Assembly: GCA_017792425.1 (NCBI GenBank)
Contig: CP051233.1
Location: 1,646,402 to 1,710,401 of the forward strand
Direction: 5' to 3'
Source: Thalassovita sp.
GTDB lineage: Bacteria; Pseudomonadota; Alphaproteobacteria; Rhodobacterales; Rhodobacteraceae
DNA length: 64,000 nucleotides
Shown here: positions 26,929-34,902 of the stretch, one piece after another
Position numbering within the stretch: position 1 is the stretch's first letter
How the letters are laid out: every line of letters starts with the position of its first letter
Made by a program: the position numbers and the translations under genes
Notes under the pieces: model-generated
Seen by the model: the letters and a program-made list of their open reading frames with translations, nothing else
Told to the model about the DNA's origin: nothing
Database searches by the model: none

Positions 26929-27627
26929 ATGACCGACTACCTCTTTGACGCCCCCAAGGTCCGTTCTGTCCCCGTTCAGGGGGCGGACCGTGCCTTTCCG
27001 GTCAACCGGATTTTCTGCGTGGGCCGGAACTATGCCGCCCATGCCGCTGAAATGGGCGTCGAGGCGGACCGCGAGGCCCCGTTCTACTTTACCAAGTCGC
27101 CCACGGCCTGTTGTCCCACCGGCGCAACGATCCCCTATCCGACGGGCACCAGCGATCTTCACCACGAAATGGAACTGGTCATGGTCATCGGCAAGCCGGT
27201 TTTCCGGGCTTCGCTGCAGGACGCCGGGGAAGCGATCTTTGCCTATGGCTGCGGGTTGGACATGACCCGTCGCGACCTGCAGCAGCAAGCTAAGGACAAG
27301 CGCCGCCCCTGGGATCTGGGCAAGGATTTCGAAAATGCCGCCGTGCTGTCCCCGCTGACCAGGGCGTCAGAGTTCGGCGCTGTTGGGCCGCAGCGTATCC
27401 ACCTGTCGGTGAATGGTCAGCTTCGACAGGATGCGCTGCTGTCCGACATGATCCACGGGGTGCGCGAAATCGTGGCGGATTTGTCCAAATTCTATCATCT
27501 GGTGCCCGGTGACCTGATCATGACAGGCACACCCGCCGGGGTAGGGGCCGTATCCCCGGGAGACCGGATCACCGGTGGCATCGACGGGCTGGACCCGATC
27601 GAACTGACCATCGGCGCGCCCGAATAA
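26929..27627 (+). CDS. Fumarylacetoacetate hydrolase (FAH) family protein
   Basis: 232 aa. FAH-fold signatures: IFCVGRNYAAHAAEMG, FYFTKSPTACCPTG, the metal-binding HHEMELVMVIG near residue 83, GYGCG-type YGCGLDMTRRDLQQQAKD and GDLIMTGTPAGVG. Single-domain FAH proteins of this size include fumarylpyruvate and acylpyruvate hydrolases, so C-C cleavage of an aromatic ring-cleavage product is likely. The substrate is not determined by the sequence. It opens a two-gene plus-strand unit with a thioesterase and is divergent from the MarR gene. Confidence 0.87.
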   Translation: MTDYLFDAPKVRSVPVQGADRAFPVNRIFCVGRNYAAHAAEMGVEADREAPFYFTKSPTACCPTGATIPYPTGTSDLHHEMELVMVIGKPVFRASLQDAGEAIFAYGCGLDMTRRDLQQQAKDKRRPWDLGKDFENAAVLSPLTRASEFGAVGPQRIHLSVNGQLRQDALLSDMIHGVREIVADLSKFYHLVPGDLIMTGTPAGVGAVSPGDRITGGIDGLDPIELTIGAPE

Positions 27628-27739
27628 TATCCGCGCCGCAAGGCGAGTCCGGGCCAACCAAATGACGCAAGGTTTCATCCCCGGCTGCTTGACGGTGGCG
27701 CGGACTGGGCCTTTCCTGCCCCGGCAACGGAGGCAGAAC

Positions 27740-28180
27740 ATGACAGAAAGCATCTGGAAAGTCCCGGTTCAGATGGACCTGATCCAGGACATGAACGACA
27801 AGTGCGCGCCGGGGAACATCGGGATCGAGTTCATCGAGGTCGGGCCGGATTACCTGAAGGCGCGGATGCCAGTGGATCACCGCACCAAACAACCCGGCGG
27901 TATCCTGCACGGCGGTGTGTCGATGGTGCTGGCAGAAACGCTTGCCTCTGTCGCGGGCACATTTGCGGCGGACCCGCGCACCAAGCGGTGCGTCGGGCAG
28001 GAAATCAACGGCAACCACATCCGCCCGGCATCCGATGGCTGGGTCTATGGCGTCACCCGCCCGGTGCATATCGGGCGGCGGTCGCAGGTCTGGGAAACCC
28101 GCATCACCGATGAACGGGACCGGCTGGTCTGCATTTCCCGGATGACGCTGGCCGTTCTGGATCGCGCCGACGCTGGCTGA
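27740..28180 (+). CDS. PaaI-like hotdog-fold thioesterase
   Basis: 146 aa from the ATG at 27740, chosen for the ACGGAGG site seven nt upstream; the frame stays open 26 codons earlier but without a site. The hotdog signature HGGVSMVLAETLASVAG near residue 55 carries the catalytic acidic residue of the PaaI/EntH class, and EINGNHIRPA is the typical second strand region. Probable acyl-CoA (aryl-CoA) thioesterase. The stop is 3 nt from the convergent ThDP enzyme stop, leaving no room for a separate terminator. Confidence 0.85.
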   Translation: MTESIWKVPVQMDLIQDMNDKCAPGNIGIEFIEVGPDYLKARMPVDHRTKQPGGILHGGVSMVLAETLASVAGTFAADPRTKRCVGQEINGNHIRPASDGWVYGVTRPVHIGRRSQVWETRITDERDRLVCISRMTLAVLDRADAG

Positions 28181-28183
28181 GCC

Positions 28184-29809
28184 TTAGCTTGGTGCCGCCG
28201 GGTGGATGAATGGCCAGGGCGAGCTTTCGCTGCCACGGTCCACCGGCACTTCGATCAGGACCGGGGCATTGGCGGCCAGCGCCTCTGTCAGCGCGGATTT
28301 CAATTCACCCGGATCGGTGGCCTTCATGGCCTTCACCCCGAAGCTGCGCGCCAGCGCCACGAAATCAGGGTTTTCAAGGTCCGCGCCCAGCAGGCGGTTG
28401 TCATAGACGGTTTGCTGGTCGCGCCGGACATTGCCATAGGCGCTGTTGTTGAACACAACCGCGACCACGTTGATGCCGTGTTGCACCGCGGTCGCCAGTT
28501 CCTGCACCCCGAACATGAACCCGCCGTCGCCCGATACGGAAATCACGGCCTTGTCCGGGTTGGCGACCTTCACCCCCAACGCCGTGTTGAACCCGAACCC
28601 CAGATTGTCCTGGTAGCCGCAGGTCACGTATTGGCGCGGTTCATACACCGGAAAGCACATGCGGGCGGTGAACCCGACCTGGCTGACCTCTTCCACGAAG
28701 AACCCGTCGCGCGGCAGCACCTCGCGGATGACCTGCAGATAGCCTTGCTGCGGTTGCACCGAAGTCAGTTCCTTGGCCGCGGCGTCGGACAATGCCCGGT
28801 ATTCGGCGCGGCGGTCCGCCCGGTCGCCGACCAAACCCTGCAACGCATTGATCAACGCGCGCGTTGCCTGCGCCGCATCGGCGACAATGCCCCGATCGGG
28901 CTTCAGCCGCACGAATTCCGTCGGGTCGATGTCGATCCGCAGGGTTTTCAGCCCCTCGGGAAACCAGCGCCAGCGGAAATGCTGCAGTTCCAGCCGTGAT
29001 CCGATCCCGATCAGCAGGTCGCAATCGGGCCAGAACTTCCACGCGGCGGGGGGAAGAAGGGCCAGGTCGTCGTCTTCAGGCATAACGCCCTTGCCCTGCC
29101 GGTGCGCTGTCACCGGGGCCTGCAACAGGCGGGCCAGGTCGCGCACCTCGGGCGCGGCGTCCCACGCGCCGCCACCGACCATGATCATGGGGTTTTTTGC
29201 TTGTGCGATCATCCGCGCCGCGTCGGCAATCGCTGCAGGGTCGGGCGTGGGGGCGGGCAGGGGGGTGGTGGGAGTCGGAACATCGACCTCTGCCGCCATG
29301 CCGAACACGTCCCACGGGGCCTCTATCCCCACCGGGCGCTGCCGGCCAGAGCTCATCTGGCGGAACGCCTCTGCCATCTTCACGCCGGCCTCTGTCGGGT
29401 GGTCGATCCGGTCGGCCCACTTGGTCAGCCCTTTCAGCGTACCCAGGTGATCGGGCAATTCGTGCAACTGCCCGCGCCCTTGTCCGATCAGGTGGGACAT
29501 GATGTTGCCCGTGACGCACATAACCGGGGTATTCGCACCATAGGCGGTACACAGCGCCGCGCCCGAATTCAGCAGACCCGGCCCCGGCACCACCGTGTAG
29601 ACACCCGCCCTGCCAGAGGACCGGGCATAGCCATAGGCCATGTAGGCCGCGCCCTGTTCATGGCGGGTGTGGATAAAGCGGATGCCGTCCTCGCGCGCCA
29701 ATGCGTCGTTGAAGTCGTACATATGCGCGCCGGGGATGCCGAACACGGTATCGACACCATTGGCGGACAAGGATTTGGCGATCACTTCGCCGGTGGTCAG
29801 CTTGGTCAT
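28184..29809 (-). CDS. Thiamine diphosphate-dependent enzyme, acetolactate synthase-like
   Basis: 541 aa with all three domains of the POX/AHAS family. The N-terminal Pyr domain has VFGIPGAHMYDF, the activating Glu51 in TRHEQGAAYMA and VPGPGLLNSG; the C-terminal PP domain has the ThDP motif GDGGFMFGVQEL ending in VVFNNSAYGN. Possible activities include decarboxylation or carboligation of a 2-oxo acid; the substrate cannot be told. It is last in the hpa-type operon, 9 nt after the aldehyde dehydrogenase, with AAGGAACAG before the ATG. It may handle an aromatic 2-oxo acid or pyruvate from the pathway (inference). Confidence 0.85.
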   Translation of the reverse strand: MTKLTTGEVIAKSLSANGVDTVFGIPGAHMYDFNDALAREDGIRFIHTRHEQGAAYMAYGYARSSGRAGVYTVVPGPGLLNSGAALCTAYGANTPVMCVTGNIMSHLIGQGRGQLHELPDHLGTLKGLTKWADRIDHPTEAGVKMAEAFRQMSSGRQRPVGIEAPWDVFGMAAEVDVPTPTTPLPAPTPDPAAIADAARMIAQAKNPMIMVGGGAWDAAPEVRDLARLLQAPVTAHRQGKGVMPEDDDLALLPPAAWKFWPDCDLLIGIGSRLELQHFRWRWFPEGLKTLRIDIDPTEFVRLKPDRGIVADAAQATRALINALQGLVGDRADRRAEYRALSDAAAKELTSVQPQQGYLQVIREVLPRDGFFVEEVSQVGFTARMCFPVYEPRQYVTCGYQDNLGFGFNTALGVKVANPDKAVISVSGDGGFMFGVQELATAVQHGINVVAVVFNNSAYGNVRRDQQTVYDNRLLGADLENPDFVALARSFGVKAMKATDPGELKSALTEALAANAPVLIEVPVDRGSESSPWPFIHPAAPS

Positions 29810-29818
29810 GTCTGTTCC

Positions 29819-31234
29819 TTACTTGGCGACGGAAAGGATCTGAACGGTGGTGTACTCCCGCAGCCCCTCTTCGGTAAATTCGATGCCGATGCCGGATTGC
29901 TTGACCCCGCCCATGGGCACCATCGGGTTCAGAACCGCGTGCCGGTTCACCCAGCGGGTGCCAGCCTTCAGCCGCTTGGCCACGCGGGCGGCCTGTTCTG
30001 CGTCATTGCCCCAGACGGACGCGCCCAGACCGACCTCCAGCCCGTTGGCGGCGTTCACCGCCTCATCTACCGTCCGGTAGGGGATGATCGGGATCACGGG
30101 GCCGAACTGTTCGTCGCGCACCACGTCCATGTCAGCCGTGCAATCCGCCAGAACGGTTAGCGGATAGAAATACCCCGGACCTTTTGCAGGGCTGCCCCCC
30201 GCAAGCGCGCGCGCGCCCTTGGCCTTGGCGTCCTCGACCATGGCGCACACCTTTTCGAACTGCATCCTGTTGGACAATGGCCCGATCAGCGTCTGTTCCG
30301 CCATCCCGTCACCAACCGGAAAGCCCGCCACATATGCCGCCAGCGCCTTGCCCACGGATTCGGTGTCGTCCTCGTGGACATACAGCCGCTTCAGGCAGGA
30401 ACAGGTCTGTCCGGCGTTGATGAACGTTCCCCAGAACAGCGGCTCCAGCAAGGGCGTGATATCGGTGCCCGGCAGGATGATGCCCGCGTCGTTGCCACCC
30501 AGTTCCAGCGTCAGGCGCTTCAGGGTCGCCCCCGCCCGTTCCATGATCCGCCGTCCTGTCGGGATGGACCCGGTGAATGTGATTTTGTCGATCCCGGGGT
30601 GCGCGGAAATCCGGTCGCCGACTTCGGCGTCGCCTGTCACGGCGTTCAGTACGCCCGGGGGCAGTATGCCCGCCCGGTTGATCTGCGCCACCAGCCAAAG
30701 GGTGGACAACGGTGTAAACGGCGAAGGCTTTACCACCACCGTGCAACCAACCCGAAGGGCAGGCATGATGTGCCAAACCGCGATCATCAACGGCCAGTTC
30801 CACGGCGTGATAGAGGCAACGACCCCAACCGGTTCGCGGTGAATCTCGACCCGTTCTTCGGCGGTGTCGATCAGGGTTTCGGGGGCTAGGGACAGCCCGG
30901 CCGTCGCGCGGGTCCAGGCCACAGCGCCGCCGACCTCGAAATGCGCGCCGGGGCCGGATTGGGGTTTGCCTTGTTCCAGCGTGATCAGCCGTGCCAGTTC
31001 AGAGGCGTTCTGTTCAATCAGATCCGCAATGGCGTTCAGCGCGGCGACGCGGTCGGCATCCGCCCTGGCCGCCCAGCCCGCAAAGGCCTCCCGGGCGGCG
31101 TCAACGGCGGCGTCCAGTTCGACAACGGTTCCCTTGGGGCAGATCGCAGCCACCTGGCCGGTCGCGGGGTTGAGCACTTCAAAGCTTTGCCCGGTCTGCA
31201 TTTGGTTGCCGCCAATCGTCAGCGCATAGGTCAT
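29819..31234 (-). CDS. Aldehyde dehydrogenase family protein, probable succinate-semialdehyde dehydrogenase
   Basis: 471 aa from the ATG at 31234, preceded by AAGAGG; the frame is open 19 codons further upstream. Catalytic features: TPWNWPLMIAVWHIMPAL, Glu in TLELGGNDAG, Cys in NAGQTCSCLKRLYV, and the closing GGVKQSGIG. HpaI-type aldolase cleavage yields pyruvate plus succinic semialdehyde, so an SSADH in this operon position (directly after hpaI) would complete the route to succinate. The specific substrate is inferred from context. Confidence 0.85.
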   Translation of the reverse strand: MTYALTIGGNQMQTGQSFEVLNPATGQVAAICPKGTVVELDAAVDAAREAFAGWAARADADRVAALNAIADLIEQNASELARLITLEQGKPQSGPGAHFEVGGAVAWTRATAGLSLAPETLIDTAEERVEIHREPVGVVASITPWNWPLMIAVWHIMPALRVGCTVVVKPSPFTPLSTLWLVAQINRAGILPPGVLNAVTGDAEVGDRISAHPGIDKITFTGSIPTGRRIMERAGATLKRLTLELGGNDAGIILPGTDITPLLEPLFWGTFINAGQTCSCLKRLYVHEDDTESVGKALAAYVAGFPVGDGMAEQTLIGPLSNRMQFEKVCAMVEDAKAKGARALAGGSPAKGPGYFYPLTVLADCTADMDVVRDEQFGPVIPIIPYRTVDEAVNAANGLEVGLGASVWGNDAEQAARVAKRLKAGTRWVNRHAVLNPMVPMGGVKQSGIGIEFTEEGLREYTTVQILSVAK

Positions 31235-31287
31235 CAAGGGCCTCTTTCCAGTTGAGTTTGGGGCAGGGAGACGCAGTCCGCCGCCGT

Positions 31288-32346
31288 TCATTCCTGCCAG
31301 TCGAGTTGGAAATCCTCGCGGAATGCGAACCGTTTCAGGTGTTTTTCCACAACGTCCTGCCAGCGGGCCAGATCGCCCCGTGGACCTACCGATGCGGTAA
31401 CTTGCAACCCGGTTTCATCGGCCACCATCTCCAGACCGTTGCCGCCTTCGAAAACGATCGTGCCTTTGGCAGCGTCGAATTCGGCCTTCGCCTTGTGTGC
31501 CCAGTGCTTGCACAGTTGTTGCAGGTATTTGCTGCCGTTCGCGGTTGCCGCGCGACCGGTCGCCACCTGATCCGGTAGCAGGCTCAGGGCCTGCCGTGCG
31601 CTGGCCCGGATGGCCGAGGCAAACAGCGTCACGTCGATAGCGGTTGCGACGAATGTCGCGCCCGCGTCCAGGCTGGCCTGCTGCATGGCGGGGTTCAGCG
31701 TCAGGATGCCCCCTGCCTTGCCCGCAGCCGCGATCTTTTTCAAGGCATTCAGGACCGTCTCTTCAACCTCTGGCGCGCCGGTGTCGCCCAGATGGCCCAT
31801 ATCCGCCGCCAGGTCCGAAGGCCCGATGAATACACCGTCGATGCCTTCGACCTGCAGGATTTCGTCCAGCGCCGCCATGCCGGCGCGGTTTTCCACCTGC
31901 ACCAGCAGGCAGATTTCTTCCCGCGCGGTTTTCAGATAGTCAGGAATGGCGGCAAAGCTGGACGCCCGCGCCAGCGCCGCCCCGACCCCGCGCACGCCGT
32001 GGGGCGGATAGGTGACGGCGGCAACCAGTTCGCGGGCCTGCTCGGCGCTTTCGACCATCGGGATCAGCAACGTTTGCGCCCCTGCGTCCAGCAATTGCTT
32101 GATCATCCAGGTTTCGCCCAATGGCGGGCGCACCACCGGATGAACCGGAAAGGCTGCCAACACCTGCAACTGCCCAAGGATCGAACGCAGATCGTTCGGC
32201 GCGTGTTCGGCGTCGATCAGCAGCCAGTCAAACCCGGACCCTGCCGCGATTTCCGAGGCATAGGAATCTGCCAGCCCCAGCCAGCATCCCATCTGTGGTT
32301 TGCCCGCTCGCAGGGCGGCTTTGAACGAGTTGCGGGGTGCTGGCAT
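31288..32346 (-). CDS. hpaI: HpcH/HpaI aldolase fused to a C-terminal DUF2218 domain
   Basis: 352 aa. Residues 1 to about 258 are a full class II HpaI aldolase (4-hydroxy-2-oxo-heptane-1,7-dioate to pyruvate and succinic semialdehyde): His48 in DAEHAPND, Arg73 in VVRPP, metal ligands Glu152 in VENRAG and Asp178 in IGPSDLAADMGH. After a short Ala/Thr/Gly linker, residues about 266-352 (SKYLQQLCKHWAHK ... HLKRFAFREDFQLDW) match DUF2218, normally a separate ~90-residue protein. The frame is continuous with no frameshift sign. The ATG at 32346 has AAGGAA six nt upstream. The DUF2218 role is unknown to me. Confidence 0.88.
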   Translation of the reverse strand: MPAPRNSFKAALRAGKPQMGCWLGLADSYASEIAAGSGFDWLLIDAEHAPNDLRSILGQLQVLAAFPVHPVVRPPLGETWMIKQLLDAGAQTLLIPMVESAEQARELVAAVTYPPHGVRGVGAALARASSFAAIPDYLKTAREEICLLVQVENRAGMAALDEILQVEGIDGVFIGPSDLAADMGHLGDTGAPEVEETVLNALKKIAAAGKAGGILTLNPAMQQASLDAGATFVATAIDVTLFASAIRASARQALSLLPDQVATGRAATANGSKYLQQLCKHWAHKAKAEFDAAKGTIVFEGGNGLEMVADETGLQVTASVGPRGDLARWQDVVEKHLKRFAFREDFQLDWQE

Positions 32347-32356
32347 GGGAATTTCC

Positions 32357-33157
32357 TTAGTCGAAGTTGACAGAGACCGACCCGAACGGACCAAAGTCGG
32401 CGTGGATGGCAGTGCCCGGCGGGCACTCGACAGGGCGGATGAAAGACCCCGACAGCACCACTTGTCCAGCCTCGATTCGCTGGCCGTATTGCGCCATGCG
32501 CCGGGCCAGCCAGACCACGCTTTGGACCGGGTCGTTCAGTACGCCCGCGCCCAGCCCGGTTTCCTCGACCTCGCCGTTGCGGGTGACGATGGCACCGACC
32601 CAACGCAGATCGCAGGCCGTTGCCGGGTGGCGTTCCGCCCCCAGTACGATCCCGGCATTGGCGGCGTTGTCGCTGATCGTGTCATGGACCGTCCGCGCCT
32701 TGCCAGTCACGGGATCGACCCGCTGAATGCGCGTGTCCAGGATTTCCAGCGACGGGGCCACATGGCCGGTAGCGGCAAGCACCGCCGCGCGGGTTACGTC
32801 CTCACCCGACAGCGGCGCTTTCATCACGAACGCGATTTCCGCCTCTATCCTTGGTTGGATGAACCGCCCTGCGGGTACGGTCGTTCCGTTGCCGAATGAC
32901 ATGTCGTCAAACAGGATACCGCTGTCCGGGATGTCGATCCCCAGCGCCGACTGCATCGCCTTCGAAGTCAGCCCGATTTTCCAGCCAATCACGCGGCGGC
33001 CCTGATCCAGCTTGGCGCGATAAATGGCGTTCTGCACCTCATAGGCGTCGTCCATCCCCATTTCAGGGTGACGCAAGGACAACAGACCGATCTGCCGACC
33101 CGTGCGTTCGGCCTCCAGCAGGTCTGTAGCGGCGCGGGCGTGATCGGCGGGGGTCAT
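32357..33157 (-). CDS. hpaH: 2-oxo-hept-3-ene-1,7-dioate hydratase HpaH
   Basis: 266 aa, close to the 267 of enterobacterial HpaH. Hydrates 2-oxo-hept-3-enedioate before HpaI cleavage; Mg-dependent FAH-like fold. Seen: VIGWKIGLTSKAMQ, SGILFDDM, the metal-site RIEAEIAFVMK (about residues 103-113), EILDTRI and LVLGA-like IVLGAERHP, and GSFIRPVECPPG near the C-terminus. The start overlaps the hpaG-type stop by 4 nt, consistent with one operon. Confidence 0.93.
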   Translation of the reverse strand: MTPADHARAATDLLEAERTGRQIGLLSLRHPEMGMDDAYEVQNAIYRAKLDQGRRVIGWKIGLTSKAMQSALGIDIPDSGILFDDMSFGNGTTVPAGRFIQPRIEAEIAFVMKAPLSGEDVTRAAVLAATGHVAPSLEILDTRIQRVDPVTGKARTVHDTISDNAANAGIVLGAERHPATACDLRWVGAIVTRNGEVEETGLGAGVLNDPVQSVVWLARRMAQYGQRIEAGQVVLSGSFIRPVECPPGTAIHADFGPFGSVSVNFD

Positions 33158-34005
33158 GCTTCGTCCTCCACCCCGTTGCGCAGGGTTCCGATGCCATTGA
33201 CGGTGATTTCCACGACATCACCGGGTTTCAGATAGCGCGGCGGATCAAACCGCGCGCCCGCGCCGGTGGGGGTGCCGGTGACGATCACGTCACCCGGCTG
33301 CAGAGTCATGAAGGTGGAAATATAGGCGATCTGCTCGCGGATCGGGAACATCATGCGGTCCAGTGTGTCGTCCTGCCGGACCTCTCCGTTCACGCGGGTC
33401 ACGATGCGGGCGTCATCCAGTTGCGCGGCGTCGTGGAACGGCACCAGCCACGGCCCCAGCGCCCCCGACCTGTCCCAGTTCTTGCCCTGCGTGACGTTGA
33501 ACTTGGCATGCCGCACCCAGTCGCGGATCGTACCCTCGTTGCAAAGGGTCAGCGCCGCGATATGGTCATAGGCATCGTCCGCCTTGATCCGCCGCCCGCC
33601 CTTGCCGATCACGATGGCCACTTCGCCCTCGTAATCCAGCGTGTGGTTTTCCGGCGGGCGGATCAGGGGGCGGTCATGGCCGGTGAACCCGCTGGCAAAG
33701 CGCGGGAACAGGGACATGTATTTCGGCTGGCTGCTGCCGTCCTTATATTCGGCATTGCGGTCCGGGAAGTTGACTCCGACACACAGAATGCGCGGGGCAT
33801 TGGGCAGCACCATCTCGAAGGTGAAACTGGCGTGGGTGACGGGCTGTGTCTCGGCGGCCTCGCACAGGGCGGGCAGCCCGCCAGCGGCGACAGCATCGAA
33901 CAGCGTCGACCATTGCGGGAAGAGCGGGCCAAGCGCGATCATCCCTTCGTCCGTCACCGCGCCATAGTGGGTTTGCCCACCACTGGAATAGGTCGCAAAG
34001 CGCAT
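33154..34005 (-). CDS. FAH-family hydrolase, probable HpaG-type isomerase/decarboxylase of homoprotocatechuate degradation
   Basis: 283 aa from the ATG at 34005. FAH features: ILCVGVNFPDRNAEY, FASGFTGHDRPLIRPP, the metal-binding LDYEGEVAIVIGKGG, FNVTQGKNWDRSGALGPWLV and VIVTGTPTGAGARFDPP. In the 3,4-dihydroxyphenylacetate route HpaG carries out decarboxylation and isomerisation of the ring-cleavage acid before HpaH; E. coli uses a two-domain HpaG, while many bacteria use single-domain forms of this size. Placed between hpaD and hpaH, as expected. Confidence 0.85.
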   Translation of the reverse strand: MRFATYSSGGQTHYGAVTDEGMIALGPLFPQWSTLFDAVAAGGLPALCEAAETQPVTHASFTFEMVLPNAPRILCVGVNFPDRNAEYKDGSSQPKYMSLFPRFASGFTGHDRPLIRPPENHTLDYEGEVAIVIGKGGRRIKADDAYDHIAALTLCNEGTIRDWVRHAKFNVTQGKNWDRSGALGPWLVPFHDAAQLDDARIVTRVNGEVRQDDTLDRMMFPIREQIAYISTFMTLQPGDVIVTGTPTGAGARFDPPRYLKPGDVVEITVNGIGTLRNGVEDEA

Positions 34006-34025
34006 GGGGGTCTCCTTTCGGGCGA

Positions 34026-34880
34026 TCACTGGACCGGGAAAATGACGTTGGTCTGCCCCGTGCCAGAGGATGGGAAATACTCTGTGACGACTTCACACTT
34101 GGCGTCATACTTGTCCCACCCCAGCGCGCCGTACAGCATCGCGGTGTCGTGCATGGACCCTTCGCCGCAACAGAAATTGGCGTAGTCACCCAGCATCTTC
34201 AGAAAGGTTGCGTGATCGCCGTTCTTCCACATTTCCAGCACATGCAGATCCACCTGCCGGTTGAACTCGCTGGAGATGGTGAACGTGCCGTTGTTGGCCG
34301 CATAGTCCTTGTTGGCCCAGATCTTGTGCGACAGCGACCCAGAGGCGACCAGCAGCACCTTTTCGTCGCTGGCCTCGATCGCTTCGCGGATCGCTTCGCC
34401 GACGATCCGGCTTTCGTCGTGATCATGCACCGTGCACCAGGCGCCAATGGACACTACCTTCATCTCGTGCTCACGGCTCATGAACCGCATCGGCACCAGT
34501 GTGCCGTATTCCAGTTCCAGGCTGTCCAGATGATGCGCCAGCGTATAGGCGCCCTTTTCCGTGGCGATCCGGGCGATGGCATCCCCCAGCTCGGGGTTGC
34601 CACGATAGCTGAACGGCAGATCCTGAATGAACTGTGGAAACTCGTTCGAGGTAAACAGACCTTCGAACTTGTCATTGGCGTTGATGTGAAACCCGGCGTT
34701 CAACACCCAATGCGTATCGCAGATCACAACCGTGGTGACGCCCAATTCCCGCGCGCGCCGGGCGATTTCGCGGTGGCCGTCGATGGCGGGCTGGCGTTTG
34801 CCTTTGACCGGGCCTTCCTGCTCGCTCATCAGCAGGGTCGGTACGTGGGTCATCTTGGCGGCTAGTACGAGTTCTCCCAT
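34026..34880 (-). CDS. hpaD: 3,4-dihydroxyphenylacetate 2,3-dioxygenase (class III extradiol)
   Basis: Opens the homoprotocatechuate ring to 5-carboxymethyl-2-hydroxymuconate semialdehyde. 284 aa, nearly the length of E. coli HpaD (283). LigB-fold features: N-terminal MGELVLAAKMTHVPTLLMSE with the first metal-ligand His, VVICDTHWVLNAGFHINAN, and VASGSLSHKIW with the catalytic Ser-His region. The ATG at 34880 follows an excellent AAAGGAGGA site. A long upstream open frame is ignored for that reason. Confidence 0.93.
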   Translation of the reverse strand: MGELVLAAKMTHVPTLLMSEQEGPVKGKRQPAIDGHREIARRARELGVTTVVICDTHWVLNAGFHINANDKFEGLFTSNEFPQFIQDLPFSYRGNPELGDAIARIATEKGAYTLAHHLDSLELEYGTLVPMRFMSREHEMKVVSIGAWCTVHDHDESRIVGEAIREAIEASDEKVLLVASGSLSHKIWANKDYAANNGTFTISSEFNRQVDLHVLEMWKNGDHATFLKMLGDYANFCCGEGSMHDTAMLYGALGWDKYDAKCEVVTEYFPSSGTGQTNVIFPVQ

Positions 34881-34902
34881 GGTCTCCTCCTTTGGGAACA
34901 GG

